In this document: one piece after another, positions 11,540-23,271 of the stretch
Position numbering within the stretch: position 1 is the stretch's first letter
Layout: each line of letters starts with the position of its first letter
Notes under the pieces: model-generated
Told to the model about the DNA's origin: nothing
Databases searched by the model: none
Seen by the model: only the letters and a program-made list of their open reading frames with translations
Position numbers and translations under genes: made by a program
Source of the DNA: Cryptomeria japonica
Taxonomy: Eukaryota > Streptophyta > Pinopsida > Cupressales > Cupressaceae
DNA length: 64,000 nt
Assembly (NCBI RefSeq): GCF_030272615.1
Contig: NC_081412.1
Span: 143,178,247-143,242,246 of the forward strand
Direction of reading: 5' to 3'

Positions 11540-11901
11540 AAAATTGGAAACAAAGGAACACTAAATAACCAAGGTTTCATAGGAAAAAAAAAAACTACGA
11601 AAACTACGTTCCATAGGAAACAAAGGACACTACAAAAACTAAGTTATGTAGGAAATAAATAATTATACTAAGAGTAGGTTTCATAGGAAACAAATGATGC
11701 TACAAAAACCAAGTTCCATAGGAAACAAAGAACACTAAAAAAACCAAGTTCCATAGGAAACAAAGAACACTATGGAAACTAGGTTCCATAGGAAACAATG
11801 GATGCTACATAAACCAGGTTCAATAGGAAACAAAGGGCGCGATGAAAACTAGGTTCCATAGGAAACAAAGGACACTATGGAAATCAGGTTCTGTAGGAAA
11901 T
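11540..11901. repeat. 35-bp tandem array, left part
   Basis: The motif CCATAGGAAACAAAG recurs with its first base at 11611, 11646, 11681, 11716, 11751, 11786, 11821, 11856 and 11891, an exact 35-bp period. One earlier unit is shifted by a poly-A slip. The array stops abruptly at the LTR that starts at 11902 and resumes at 23569, so it pre-dates that insertion. The 95 bases before it (11445-11539) show nothing recognisable. Confidence 0.9.
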
Positions 11902-13934
11902 TGTATGCCAAAATTGTGGTCTTCAACCTGCAAGAAGAAAAACACTTCAAACATACCAATGAAGCATTGCATTAGAGTTAGAAATCATAAACAAGTTAGT
12001 GGATTTAAAACTCCCAAAATCGCCTCATTGTCCTCTATCTCTAAAGATCTTCAAGATTAAAGGTGGCCCTCACTTGGAAGAGCACTTGATCTCTTAGATG
12101 ACAACCTAGAGAATGAGATTTTAGTGATGTGCTAAGATCAAAATGGATGCAACTAAGATCTTAGCTAAGATGAGATGATGGATGAAGATAGGATGCAAGA
12201 AGAAAGACTAGATGATTAAGATGTTAAATGTATTCCAAATTAAAGATTATATGATGCTAGATAAGTTAATTAAACTAGATGAGTACAAAATACTATGAGA
12301 TGATATGCAATTAACTAATTTATATGCTAAAATGAAGCTAAACGCTAATGCTAATGCTAAATGGATTGGATGCTTGAAGATGGCTTCAATGCTTGAAGAT
12401 GAAAAGATGAGCTCCTTAACCTGCAAAATGACTATAATTTAGATTCACAAGATTGAGATATGAATTGAAGGAGAAATGGGCTCTATTTATAGAAGAATTG
12501 GAGAATTGGATGACCAAGATTGAATTGGCTTAAGGAGGGTCAAGATTGAAAGTTATCAATCCATGTGATATTTTCAACCCAATCCCATGTTGACAAGTGT
12601 CACCATGAGATTACTTGAGAGGAGAGAGAGGAGGCATTAAATGCTTTAGAAGACTTAATGGTTAATCCCATGTGGGAAAATTCATGGAATAAAACTTTTA
12701 TCCAATGAATAAAGATATTGTCCAATGGAAAAAATCTTGTGCAAAGCTCAATGTGTTGAAAATGTGAAGTTTTGTAAGAGCATTAAAAGATCTTTGGAGA
12801 CCTTGGAGGTTATCTTGTTGGAAGTTAGATAACCTTCAAGACTTTTGTGAGAGTCCTACAAATTCAGGGAACTCAAAAAAGTTAGCTTGTTGAAAAGATA
12901 AAACTTTAAATGCATTTAGAAGGCTTTCTTCCAAAATTAGAAGTGACTTCCCCAAAATTTAGGGATGTGACCATGATAGAAGAATTAGACTAATTATGTG
13001 GGTTTTGAGAGGTTCTAGAAGAATGCTTAGGAAGTTAATGGAAAATGTAAGAGAATGCAAGTGGGAGAAATAGGAATTTTTAATTAAAATAAAAAGATTT
13101 ATTTCAACTAAAATGAATGCAACTTGCATTTGGATAGATATTTAAATAAATATTAATTTATTTAAATGTGAATGTGAATTTTGCATTTTATTTAAATAAA
13201 TCTTAATATATTTAAATGAAAAAAAGGGGGATAAAGCATTAAATGCTTGAAGACTTTGAGGGAAACCATTAAAGGCTTATGAAGACTTTAAGGGAAACCA
13301 TTAAAGGTTTGAGAAGACTATAGAAGGAAGCCATTAAAGGCTTGAAGACTTTAAGGGAAGCCATTAAAAGTTTCAAGTGGGTGGGGATTAATAGGATTTC
13401 AAATAAATAATTTATTTATTTAAAATTATGGTGCAACTTGCATTTGTAGGAAAATTCAAGTGGGTGGAGGAAAATATGATTTTTTAGATAAAATAAAAGA
13501 TTTATTTTAGCCAAAAGGAGATGCAACTTGCATATGTTGTAAAATGCAAGTGGGGTGAGAGAAATAGGGATTTTTCATTAAATGTAAATTTAATTAAATG
13601 GGAAAGGGGATTTTAATTAAATGTTGAATTTAATTAAAATGGAAAGGGAATTTTAATTAAATATTGAATTTGATTTAAATGGCTAGAAGGGGATATTTAA
13701 TTAACTGTTGAATTTAATTAAAATGGCTAGAAGGGGATATTTAATTAACTATTGAATTTAATTAAAATGGCTTAGATAGAAGAAAGGGGGAATTAATTAA
13801 ATCTTTAATTTGATTAATGGTTGATTAGAAGAAAAGGGAAATTGATTAAACCTTAGTTTAGTCAATAGGTGGATTAGGGTAATTAAACAAATATAAATTC
13901 ATTTAATTAGTTGTGCAAGTTTTAGGTGTCTACA
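11902..13934 (-). repeat. 3' LTR of LARD-like element
   Basis: On the plus strand it runs from TGTATGCCAAAATTGTGG to TTTTAGGTGTCTACA, and it matches 20955-23568 once two SINEs are discounted. It has a minus-strand TATA box (CTATAAATAGAG) at 12481-12492. The 13080-13930 part is AT-rich with repeated AATTTAATTAAA blocks. Confidence 0.9.
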
Positions 13935-13950
13935 TTTTGCCCCTTTTTGA
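13935..13950 (-). other. Polypurine tract of LARD-like element
   Basis: On the minus strand CTTCAAAAAGGGGCAAAA immediately precedes the LTR start TGTAGACACC. This fixes the element's orientation. Confidence 0.75.
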
Positions 13951-16018
13951 AGTAACGTGTAACCACATGTTGATTCAAAGAAAAATGCTTGATTTGTTGT
14001 CAATTTTTTTTTTTTGATATGATAGTGCTTGTCCAAAATGTCGATATGATGCCCTAGATATGAAAAATTGTGTTGATATGAAATTCAATGATAGAACCAA
14101 TGTCGATATGAAACTGATATGATGATGCCCCCTCAAGAGATCTTTTGTGCCTTAAGGGCATGAAGGATCTCTTGAAAGAAGAAGAATGTTATATGAAAGA
14201 TAGAATAGTGAATAGATTGATGATATGCATGGGTTTGATTGGATTGATAAGATTGATCAAATTGATTGGATTGATAGAATTGATAAGACTAAGATCAAGT
14301 CTCTTTTTTAGGAATGACACCTCGCATATAAGACAAAGATGATCAAAACATCTGGTTTCAGGAACGATATATCCTCTATAAGACATGATCAAAATGTTTG
14401 GTTTTAGGAAAGATACATCCTGTATAATACATGATAAATGACAATTGGGTGAATGATGAAGTTATAAAGTTGAAGAAAGATTCCATGATGATGTGATAGA
14501 TATGCATGTGATGGATGTAAGAATGAAATATGATGATGTAACTAAATGCAATGATATGCCATTAAATGTAATGATTAAAATAATATGCTACTAAATACAA
14601 TATAATATGCACATTAACATGATAATGTAGCTAATGCTTGATATGATATACAATGATAATGCAATGAATGCTTGACATCATATACAATAATAATGCAGCT
14701 AATGCAAGATTAAAATGCTTTCTCGTTCCCAAATGTTGCCATCTGTTTGGATCAAATTGCCAGTGCTTCCTTTGTTTTCATCATCAGGCCTTGATATGTT
14801 GAAAATTGATACGAGCATCATGGTATAATTAAACCATAATGACCTGAGTATAACTTACATGGGTTTTGATAGTGCAAGATAGCACAAGCATCGAGGTATA
14901 ATTGAACCAAGATGACCTGAGTGTTGCTTGCTTAAACAAACAAGATCAAATAGGAGTTAACCTTAGGCCAATGCAAATCCAAAATGTCCTCAATGATATG
15001 CCACCTAATTTCTTTGTAGGACAAATTTGCATGGTAAAAGGCTTCACTCACATATACCAGACAAATAAAACATCACATTCCTTCCTTGCTTTTATAGTCA
15101 TGAGACATCCTGGAGGTGCTCAGGAGATATGATAAGCAAAAGATCAAAACCACAAGTAAACATGCATGCTATTTGAAATGTATTTTTGTCACATAAAACA
15201 TCTTGCAAGTAGATCTTTTGTTCAGTTCAAGTCAATTCAATTCCTTGATGTCTAGCCTTCTTACTTTGTTGTGGTTACTGTCGGTTGTTCTGATCTTTGT
15301 TGCCTTGCTACGTGTTTGGTTTGTTGTTGAAAAATCTTAAGGCAAAGTGGCCCCAACAAGGTTAGGGCTTTGCCCCCACTGTAGATACTACTTACGATAT
15401 GGAATATGTACATTGACCACCAAGCCATGGCAGGATATGATACGAATAACTGTTCAGATAATCAAGAATGGTAACTATGCTAAGTATGTCCAGGATTGAT
15501 GTTGCATGATAAAGTGTTCTTTGATGGCCATTAGATCAAATGGTGCCAAGATATGTACAAGCACTTATAGATGGAGGAGTTCCTTATCACAAGTAGCACC
15601 TATTGCCAGGTTTTCACCACTTTTTTTATTGCACTTTTTTATTTGATTTTCAATTTGCTTTTTTAATCTATTTATTTTTTTGTGTCACAAGGCACCTGTT
15701 TTCCAGGTTTTCACCATAGTGATGATTTTGATAGCTTTTTTTTTGCTTTTTTGTTTTTTTGCTTGATCCATGCATTGGATGACTCAAGTGTAGAATTTCT
15801 TCAGATGAATTCTATTGGTAGGCTTGTCAAACACGTCCCCTTCTGATATGTATGGTTTTGAGTGTACCTATCCCTATATAAGATATGTTGATGTTGATAT
15901 ATTTCAAGTGATGAATTCATTAACAACACGTGTGATCAATTTGAATGCAGACTTTGAGAGTTTTTATTAAAAATAAATAATGAAGAAGTGAGGAATACTA
16001 ATGTAGGTATAGCGTGTA
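13951..16018. other. LARD interior, no gene seen
   Basis: No recognisable protein is encoded on either strand. It is AT-rich, with short runs of degenerate GATATGAAA repeats (14030-14120) and GGATTGAT/AAGATTGAT repeats (14230-14290). Small open frames here are in low-complexity DNA and resemble nothing. Confidence 0.5.
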
Positions 16019-17012
16019 GGGTGAACTCACAATACTGGTTCCCACTTTTTGACCAACTTTGACACTTATATGAATATTTTGAAAAAAAACTTCACTTTCT
16101 GACACCTATAACTTTTAAACCGTTAAGAATTTGAAGATGATATAAAATAGTGATTTTTAACATCTTGTTTGTAGATTCTAAATACAATTTTTTCAAATTT
16201 GTTTGAATAAAATTTTATTGATTTTTCCATCTCCCTCAAAAAGTAATTTTTTACAGCAAACAACATTTTTTAAGAGTGATGTGTATCCCGAAACGCATAA
16301 TTTTTTTTCTATAAATGATAAAAACTTAATTCTTTTGAATTTTGGTTTGTAACATCAATACCCAGGGCATGCAATTTGTTTGATAGTGATATGTTGAATA
16401 TTTTTCATTTTATTATGTTTTGAAGTTTGACTAATTATAATTTAGATATAGTTGTACGTTTGAACACATAACTTGTTCTATATATATCAAAATTCAATTT
16501 TCTTTTTTTTGTTAGAAAGAAGACATCAATACCTAGGGCATAGATATTTTTCAGATTTTTTTTGAATTAGTTTACTATTTTTCCCAATGCATTGAACAAA
16601 GAAGATCATGTTAGGTGAAAAACCTACATTCATAAGAAATAAAATAAAATAATATTAATGAAATTAAATATATTAAAAGTTATACTATTTGGAAAGCTTA
16701 TAATAAGGACTAAATACTTTTAAAAAAATAACTTTTAAATGAATTGATTTGACCCCACAAAAGCTAATGTAAAATTGGTTTTTTATCAGCATTTGATAGA
16801 TGTAAAGGAGACTCCATTGCAAGTATGATTTAGAAGTAGAGAGGTTTTATCCAATAAATTTTGATGTAAGAGCCTTTGATTTAACTCTCTTCAATTAATT
16901 ACTTAAAATGGGACCTCTTAAAGCTTAAATCATTATATTTTCTAAAAAATGTATGATTTCAGCAAAAATCAGGACGTACCAAAAAGTGGGAACCGGCTTT
17001 GTGAGTTCACCC
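16019..17012. mobile_element. Non-autonomous TIR DNA transposon, about 1 kb
   Basis: Terminal inverted repeats of about 33 bases lie at 16019-16051 and 16980-17012. Both begin GGGTGAACTCACAA when read inwards and share GGTTCCCACTTTTTG, with about three differences. The interior has no transposase-like frame. Flanks (GTGTA on the left, CGTAC on the right) do not give a clear target duplication, so the superfamily cannot be named. It is inserted in the LARD interior. Confidence 0.75.
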
Positions 17013-17039
17013 CGTACATGCCCCACATGTCCACTGAGG

Positions 17040-17560
17040 TCGTGTTGGTATGAATCCTGATTGTCAATATGGGTCAAGTGTCAATATTTTTCAAAGGTAG
17101 ATATGGGTCAAACTAATTTTTGATATGGGTCGTGATTTGATATGAGTCCTGATTCGATATGGGTCTTGGTTAGATATGGGTCCTGATTGTCGATATGGGT
17201 CTTGATTGTGTTATGATGCTTGATTTTGATATGTTTCTGGATTTTGATATGATTCTTGATTGATTGAATGATCTTTGATATGATACTTGTATGATTGATA
17301 TGAAACATAATTCCGTTATGGTTCATTGATTGCAATATGATACACAACTTCAATATGTTGCTTGATTTCGACATGGGACTTTGGTTGATTGATATGGTAC
17401 TTGATTTTCGATATGAGTCCTGATATGATGTTATTGATTGATTCTTGATATGATTCTTGGTTTTGATATGGGTCTTGTTTTGGTTTGCGATATGGGACTA
17501 ATTGATTGAGTCTCGATATGAAGCTTGGATTCAATATGGTTCATGTTGTTGATTTGATGG
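17040..17560. repeat. Degenerate GATATGGGTC-type repeat array
   Basis: Variants of TCGATATGGGTCCTGATT recur more than 15 times at irregular spacings of about 15-40 bases. Open frames on the minus strand across it only reflect the repeat. No coding similarity is seen. Confidence 0.7.
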
Positions 17561-19259
17561 ATGGGCCATGCATTCATGCTTTGATTTTCAATTTTGTTCT
17601 TGATTTTTTTAATTTTTAGTTTTTTAAAGATATTTCTGATTTTTGGATCTTTTTGGATTAGAAGAAAGATGTATTTGGTTGTCCCAATTTATAGAAAGAC
17701 AAGGAACATTATGAATGGATGACTGAACTATTGAGGTGGAAATGGATAGGACAAAGATGGAGGTAGCTTATGAGGAGACATGTCAAGAGCTTGTTTGAAA
17801 TCATTTTTTTGTCCTTAGTTTTGATCAAGATCAAGGATGGAAAAGGGGACATGGATAGGAAAAAAAAGATCATAGATAGTGATAGATGATGGAAGAAATG
17901 AATAGTTAGGATAGATGGTATGGATAAGAGGGTATGGATAAGGTGAAGCAAGATCATAGATAGCACTGGATGATGGAAGCAATGAATAGATAGGATAGAT
18001 GGTATGGATAAAGTGAAGCAAGATCGAGAAAAGGTAATGGATATTGAAGGAAGGATAATGGGAGATATGGATAGGAAGAATAGAGTGGATGAACTTTTCC
18101 CCCAAGCATAGAGGTTTCCATTTGCAAAGAAGTGATATGTAAGATTTTCATAGTATTTAGCACCACCTGAATAAGTGTTCCTGAACTTTTCAAAGATAGA
18201 GATCCAACCCACACTTAGAACCTCCAGAAAAATTCAACTGAACATATTTGGCGACTAGGAAGCATACTCAAAAGGGAAGAAGAATCCCAAATTGGATCAA
18301 GGTATTTAGTCTTTGATTACCCATGTGTGTGCAAGTGGGTTCATTCCGGCTCATATGATCATTGTAATCTTCAAAATCCAACATGGCTAGCTACATGAGT
18401 TATCCTAACTTCAAAAGCATCCTGGATAGAGCCTCATTGCCAACGAGCGTCCATAGCCCCGATGAGGTTATCATTGTGATCTCACAAATATTGCTCCATT
18501 TTCATCCATGCATCCATAGCCCCAATGGAGTTACTTGCATGTTCCCATAGCCAAGCATTTTCATATTGCATTTCATTGCATTTTGTTCTTTTCTTGATAT
18601 TTCTTTTATTGCCCGTGCTTTTGAGCTTTTGATACATTGCCTTTTTCTCTTCTTATTTTGCTTGCATTGGCTTGTAAGTGATGAAACTTATGTGGGTTTG
18701 ATAATTACAGTGGAGTTGAAGCAAGATTTTATATTTTTCACTAGCCATTTTTTTAACTAAGAGATCACAATGATTTAGAGCAATTGATTAAGTGTATGAG
18801 ATATAGTAATCAAAAGATGCATTGCTACCAAAATACGATAAGTGGTTGTTTTTTGGACTAAGTGTATATCCCAACCAAAAGAAAATGTCAAAGAGGAACA
18901 TCCTCAGATTATGAAGCATTTCATGAATAGATATCTAGGAAAAGGACTGAACATGAGATTCGAGCATGGGCAAGCATGTGACAAAATGACACAAATGCCT
19001 ATTTCACAGATGATGAATTTATGCAAAGGATCGAATTAAAGGGATTGAAGGACATAAAAGAGGTGTTGGATAATAGATAGAATGTTTGAAGATTTGTGCG
19101 AGGATAGACGGAAATTTATTCAAGATGAGTGTTGGTACACAACTCAAGAACTAATGAAGAGATGGAGGAAAATCAAATTTTGGGACATAAGGACCCAAAA
19201 TAGATAAAGGAAATGATTGAAGAATAGTTTTGAAAGATGTTTAGATAGATGGTTGAAAG
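17561..19259. other. LARD interior, no gene seen
   Basis: There are GATAGATGGTATGGATA-type short repeats at about 17880-18010. A minus-strand open frame (17709-18212) runs through these repeats and gives Ser/Ile/His-rich low-complexity sequence without a domain. The remainder (18250-19250) shows no recognisable gene. Confidence 0.45.
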
Positions 19260-20066
19260 TGTTGGCATATGCACACTCCAATGAGACATTGTATGTGATT
19301 GAAGGTTTTGTCATTGATGGCAACCTTGCAATCTTATGGCACCGACAAAGACATTATACCGGCATCAACAGATCACACTCTACACTAGCACTCAGGACAC
19401 TGACACCGGCACAAAAGAAAGGAAGTATACCGGCACAAAGGCCGACAGGATTTTTGTTATATAATATTTTGTTTATTATTGTAAGCCGACTTGGCAAATT
19501 GTAAAATGACTCTTATATATAAAAGAGATCATTGTAGACATTTTGTAATGTGAGGAATGTGAGAAGAATGTGAAGTAGAAGCATTAAGGAAAATATTAGG
19601 CAGACCTAATGTGCGAAATATAGGTCAAAGGGGTATATGTAAAGAACAGAGTAGGAACCGGTACTGAATCAAGCATTGAAGATGCTATTGTAAAGCAGTA
19701 CAAGATATTGGATTTGTATAATCCTTATTGTAAGTCAGTGAGACTTCCCATTGAGCAGTGAGCTCTAGGCAATGTGCCTTCCTGCATGTGCAAGCCCCTA
19801 TTGTAAGTAATATTCTCTTATTGGCCAGTGAGTGAATATTGTGGGTCACAAATCCCACTGAGGTTTTTCCCACACCGGGTTTCCTCGTTAACATCTTGTG
19901 TTATGGTGTACTTTTCATGTGGATGTACTTGAATTTGTTTATTGCATTATTTCTTGCATACCGGTACACTGTTATATTATTTTCTGCATGTTTTAAGTTA
20001 AGAAATTCTACATACCAGTCAGATACTGATTCACCCCCCCTCTCAGTATCTGTGGGACCCCTAACA
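19260..20066 (+). mobile_element. Solo copia LTR with GAAAG target duplication
   Basis: It starts TGTTGGCATATGCAC and ends GGGACCCCTAACA. Perfect 5-bp copies of GAAAG flank it at 19255-19259 and 20067-20071. Like the copia LTR at 2646 it opens TGTTGGCA, contains GTCATTGATGGCAA near the start, and has a CACCCCCCCTCTCAGTA block near the end. No internal region remains, so it arose by recombination between two LTRs. Confidence 0.92.
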
Positions 20067-20160
20067 GAAAGAAGTTCAAAGATATATGTGTCTTTGTTGA
20101 TCTTTCTTATGGATCCTTTGATGTGATGGATTGGTGGATGGAGGGAGGTAAGGACCCAAG

Positions 20161-20382
20161 ATGGATGGAAGGGATGCAGAGTTTGACTTTGGAATGAAAG
20201 GACCTAAAATGGATCTGGAGGATGAAGAGTTTGACTTTGGAATGAAAGGACCTAAAATGGATTTGTTGGATGAAGAGTTTGACTTTGGAATGAAAGGACC
20301 TAAAATGGATTTAGAGGATGAAGAGTTTGACTTTGGAATGAAAAGACCTAAAATGGATTTGGAGGATGAAAGGATTCCTTAA
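20161..20382 (+). repeat. 48-bp in-frame tandem repeat, four copies
   Basis: Four tandem 48-bp units read in one open frame as a 16-residue repeat, DEEFDFGMKGPKMDLE, with very few changes. The frame starts at an ATG (20161) and ends at TAA within 222 bases. No domain is recognised. The strand is antisense to the host LARD element. It may be a chance frame through a minisatellite, or the remnant of a repeat-protein gene fragment. Confidence 0.75.
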
Positions 20383-20954
20383 TCTTGATCCTGAATTGGA
20401 GTAGGATCATTTGAGTTTGTTCTTTTCTCTTGATTTTGAATTAGATTAGTGAAGGAGATGGAAGGGATATCATGCTCTTGCTTAGGAGGTGGATCTTGAA
20501 TGGGACTCTGCTATTGACATAAAAGGGGATCATCGTGGATGGAATACCAAAATCTTAGGGGATCATCAAAAGATTCTTGATTGGTGGGATCTTGATAAAA
20601 AATGGGATTAGATTGGAGAGCCATGATATCTTGATCTTGATTTAGGCTAAGACTTATTTCTATTTTTTTGCCTTTGTCCAGAAATTAACCCAAAGTGAAT
20701 TCCTTCACAATTGGGTAGTTATCTTGGGAGATATTGGTGAATAATCTTTGGGGTGGATTCTTACCCACCCTTGCACTATGATATTGCCAATGTATGGCAA
20801 CTAACTCGGTTCAAAGTTTCTAATTCTATGGTTTGTAATCAAGCTTCCGTTCGTGCGGAAAATGATAAACTCAATTAAGAGGTTTCCCAACCTTTAGAAC
20901 AAAAGCTTTTCGCATCACTAGGATACTAGGGTAAGGCTATCAAATACACACTTT
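20383..20954. other. LARD interior next to the 5' LTR, no gene seen
   Basis: A PBS would be expected on the minus strand just left of 20955, but the adjacent sequence (AAAAGTGTGTATTTG on the minus strand) matches no common tRNA 3' end. Nothing coding was recognised. Confidence 0.4.
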
Positions 20955-22611
20955 TGTATGCCAAAAATGTGGTCTTCAACCTACAAAAAGAAAAACACTT
21001 CAAACACGACAATGAAGCATTGCATTAGAGTTAGAAATCATAAATAAGTTAGTGGATTTAAAACTCCCAAAATCACCTCATTCTCCTCTATCTCTAAAGA
21101 TCTTCAAGATTCAAGGTGGCCCTCACTTGGAAGAACACTTGATCTCTTAGATGACAACCTAGAGAATGAGATTTTAGTGATAAACTAAGATCAAAATGGA
21201 TGCAACTAAGATCTTAGCTAAGAGGAGATGATGGATGAAGATAGGATGCAAGATGCAAGACTAGATGATTAAGATGTTAAATGTATTCCAAATTGAAGAT
21301 TAGATGATGCAAGATGAGTATAAAATACTATGAGATGATATACAATTAACTAGATGATATGCTAAAATGAAGCTAAAACGCTAATGCCAATGCTAAATGA
21401 CATGGATGCTTGAAGATGGCTTGAATGCTTGAAGATGAAAAGATGAGATCCTTAACCTGCAAAATGACTATAATTTAGATGCACAAGATTGGGATATTAA
21501 TTGAAGGAGAAATGGGCTCTATTTATAGAAGAATTGGAGAATTGGATGGTTGAGATTGAATTGGCTTAAGAAGGGTCAAGATTGAAAGTTATCAATCCAT
21601 GTGAGATTTTCAACCCAATCCCATGTTGACAAGTGTCACCATGAAATTACTTGAGAGGAGAGGGAGGAGGCATTAAATGCTTTAGAAGACTTAATGGTTA
21701 ATCCCATGTGGACAAATTCATGGAATAAAGCTTTTATCCAATGAATAAAGATATTGTCCAATGGACAAAATCTTGTACAAAGCTCAATGTGTTGAACATG
21801 TGAAGTTTTGTAAGAGCATTAAAATATCTTTAGAGACCTTGGAGGTTATCTTGTTGGAAGTTCGATAACCTTCAAGAGTTTTGTGAGAGTCCTACAAATT
21901 TGAGGAACTCAACGAAGTTAGCTTGTTGAAAAGATAAAACTTTAAATGCACTTAGAAGACTTTTTTCCAAAATTAGAAGTGACTTCCCCAAAATTTAGGG
22001 ATGTGACCATGATAGAAGAATTAGACTATTTAAGAGGGTTTTGAGAGATTCTAGAAGAATTCTTAGGAAGTTAATGGAAAATGTAAGAGAATGAAAGTGG
22101 GAGAAATAAGAATTTTTAATTAAAATAAAAAGATTTATTTCAACTAAAATGAATGAAACTTGCATTTGGATAGATATTTAAATAAATATTAATTTATTTA
22201 AATGTGAACGTGAATTTTAGATTTTATTTAAATAGATCTTAATGTATTTAAATGAGAAAAAGGGGGATAAAGCATTAAATTCTTGAAGACTTTAAGGGAA
22301 ACCATTAAAGGTTTGAGAAGACTCTAGAAGGAAGCCATTAAAGGCTTAAAGACTAAAGGGAAGCCATTAAAGGTTTCAAGTGGGTGGGGATAAATAGGAT
22401 TTCAAATAAATAATTTATTTATTTAAAATTGTGGTGCAACTTGCATTTGTAGGAAAATGCAAGTGGGTGGAGGAAAATAGGATTTTTTAGATAAAATAAA
22501 AGATTTACTTTAGCCAAAAGGAGATGCAACTTTTATATGTTGTAAAATGCAAGTGGGGTGAGGGAAATAGGGATTTTTAATTAAATGTAAATTTAATAAA
22601 ATGGGAAAGGG

Positions 22612-23000
22612 GTTTTTTTTGGTTTTTTTTGATTGGTGACATGGATTTTTACCCTGGTCCAATCACCAGGTGAGGCCGCAGACCAAGGGGCCTCATCCCC
22701 GCCTTACATATCTGAGATATATTAACACCTCTAAGCATTAGTTCTATTAGTAGTCGTCTCCTCCTCCTTATCTCTCCGGCAACGGCCATCTCCCTTGTCC
22801 CTCCACAACCGCGAGCGAAAACCTCCTTATCACTCCACCAATCACGGTTCCTCCTTATCTCTCCACCCATGAAGCGCGAACTCCTTATCACTCCATCCTT
22901 GCCTGGGGCTAAGTCGACTCATTTGTGGTGGTGTGAGTCGAACATGGGACCTCCCCATTCCAGGTTCATGACTTTACCGTCACGTTGCGAGGTGAACCCC
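22612..23000 (-). mobile_element. tRNA-derived SINE A with 11-bp target duplication
   Basis: ATGGGAAAGGG occurs at 22601-22611 and 23001-23011 on either side. Read on the minus strand, the head carries CCTCGCAACGTGAC (weak box A) and ATGTTCGACTCAC (box B), then a body, and the tail is A-rich (AAAAAAACCAAAAAAAA). The body repeats GGAGTGATAAGGAG and GAGAGATAAGGAG four times. An 80-codon minus-strand frame inside it is not taken as a gene. Confidence 0.85.
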
Positions 23001-23052
23001 ATGGGAAAGGGAATTTTAATTAAATGTTGAATTTAATTAAAATGGAAAGGGG

Positions 23053-23271
23053 ATTTTTATTTTTTTTTGCTAGGTAATAGGCCGAAGCCGCGGTATTTTG
23101 AATTATTATTATTATTATGTTTGATTAGATTGACCCTAGACCTTCCCCATTTTTATGGAAGGCCAAGAGTCACGGCTTAGAATTCATTTTAGATGTCCTT
23201 ATTAGGAATTGAACTTGGGTCTCCACAGTGAGAACCCGATGTTTTAACCAATTAAGCTCAACCCCTTGGAC
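23053..23271 (-). mobile_element. tRNA-derived SINE B with 9-bp target duplication
   Basis: GGAAAGGGG occurs at 23044-23052 and 23272-23280. On the minus strand the head shows GAGCTTAATTGGTTAAAAC (box A-like) and CAAGTTCAATTCCTA (box B). The tail reads GGCTTCGGCCTATTACC and then an A-rich run. The overall design resembles plant Au-type SINEs, but family membership was not tested. Confidence 0.8.

Noticed and set aside
17709-18212. 167-codon minus-strand ORF
   Set aside because: It runs through GATAGATGG-type simple repeats; the product is low-complexity Ser/Ile/His without a domain, and overlapping frames are open as well.
22649-22891. 80-codon minus-strand ORF
   Set aside because: It is inside SINE A; the Arg/Glu-rich product comes from the GATAAGGAG repeats.
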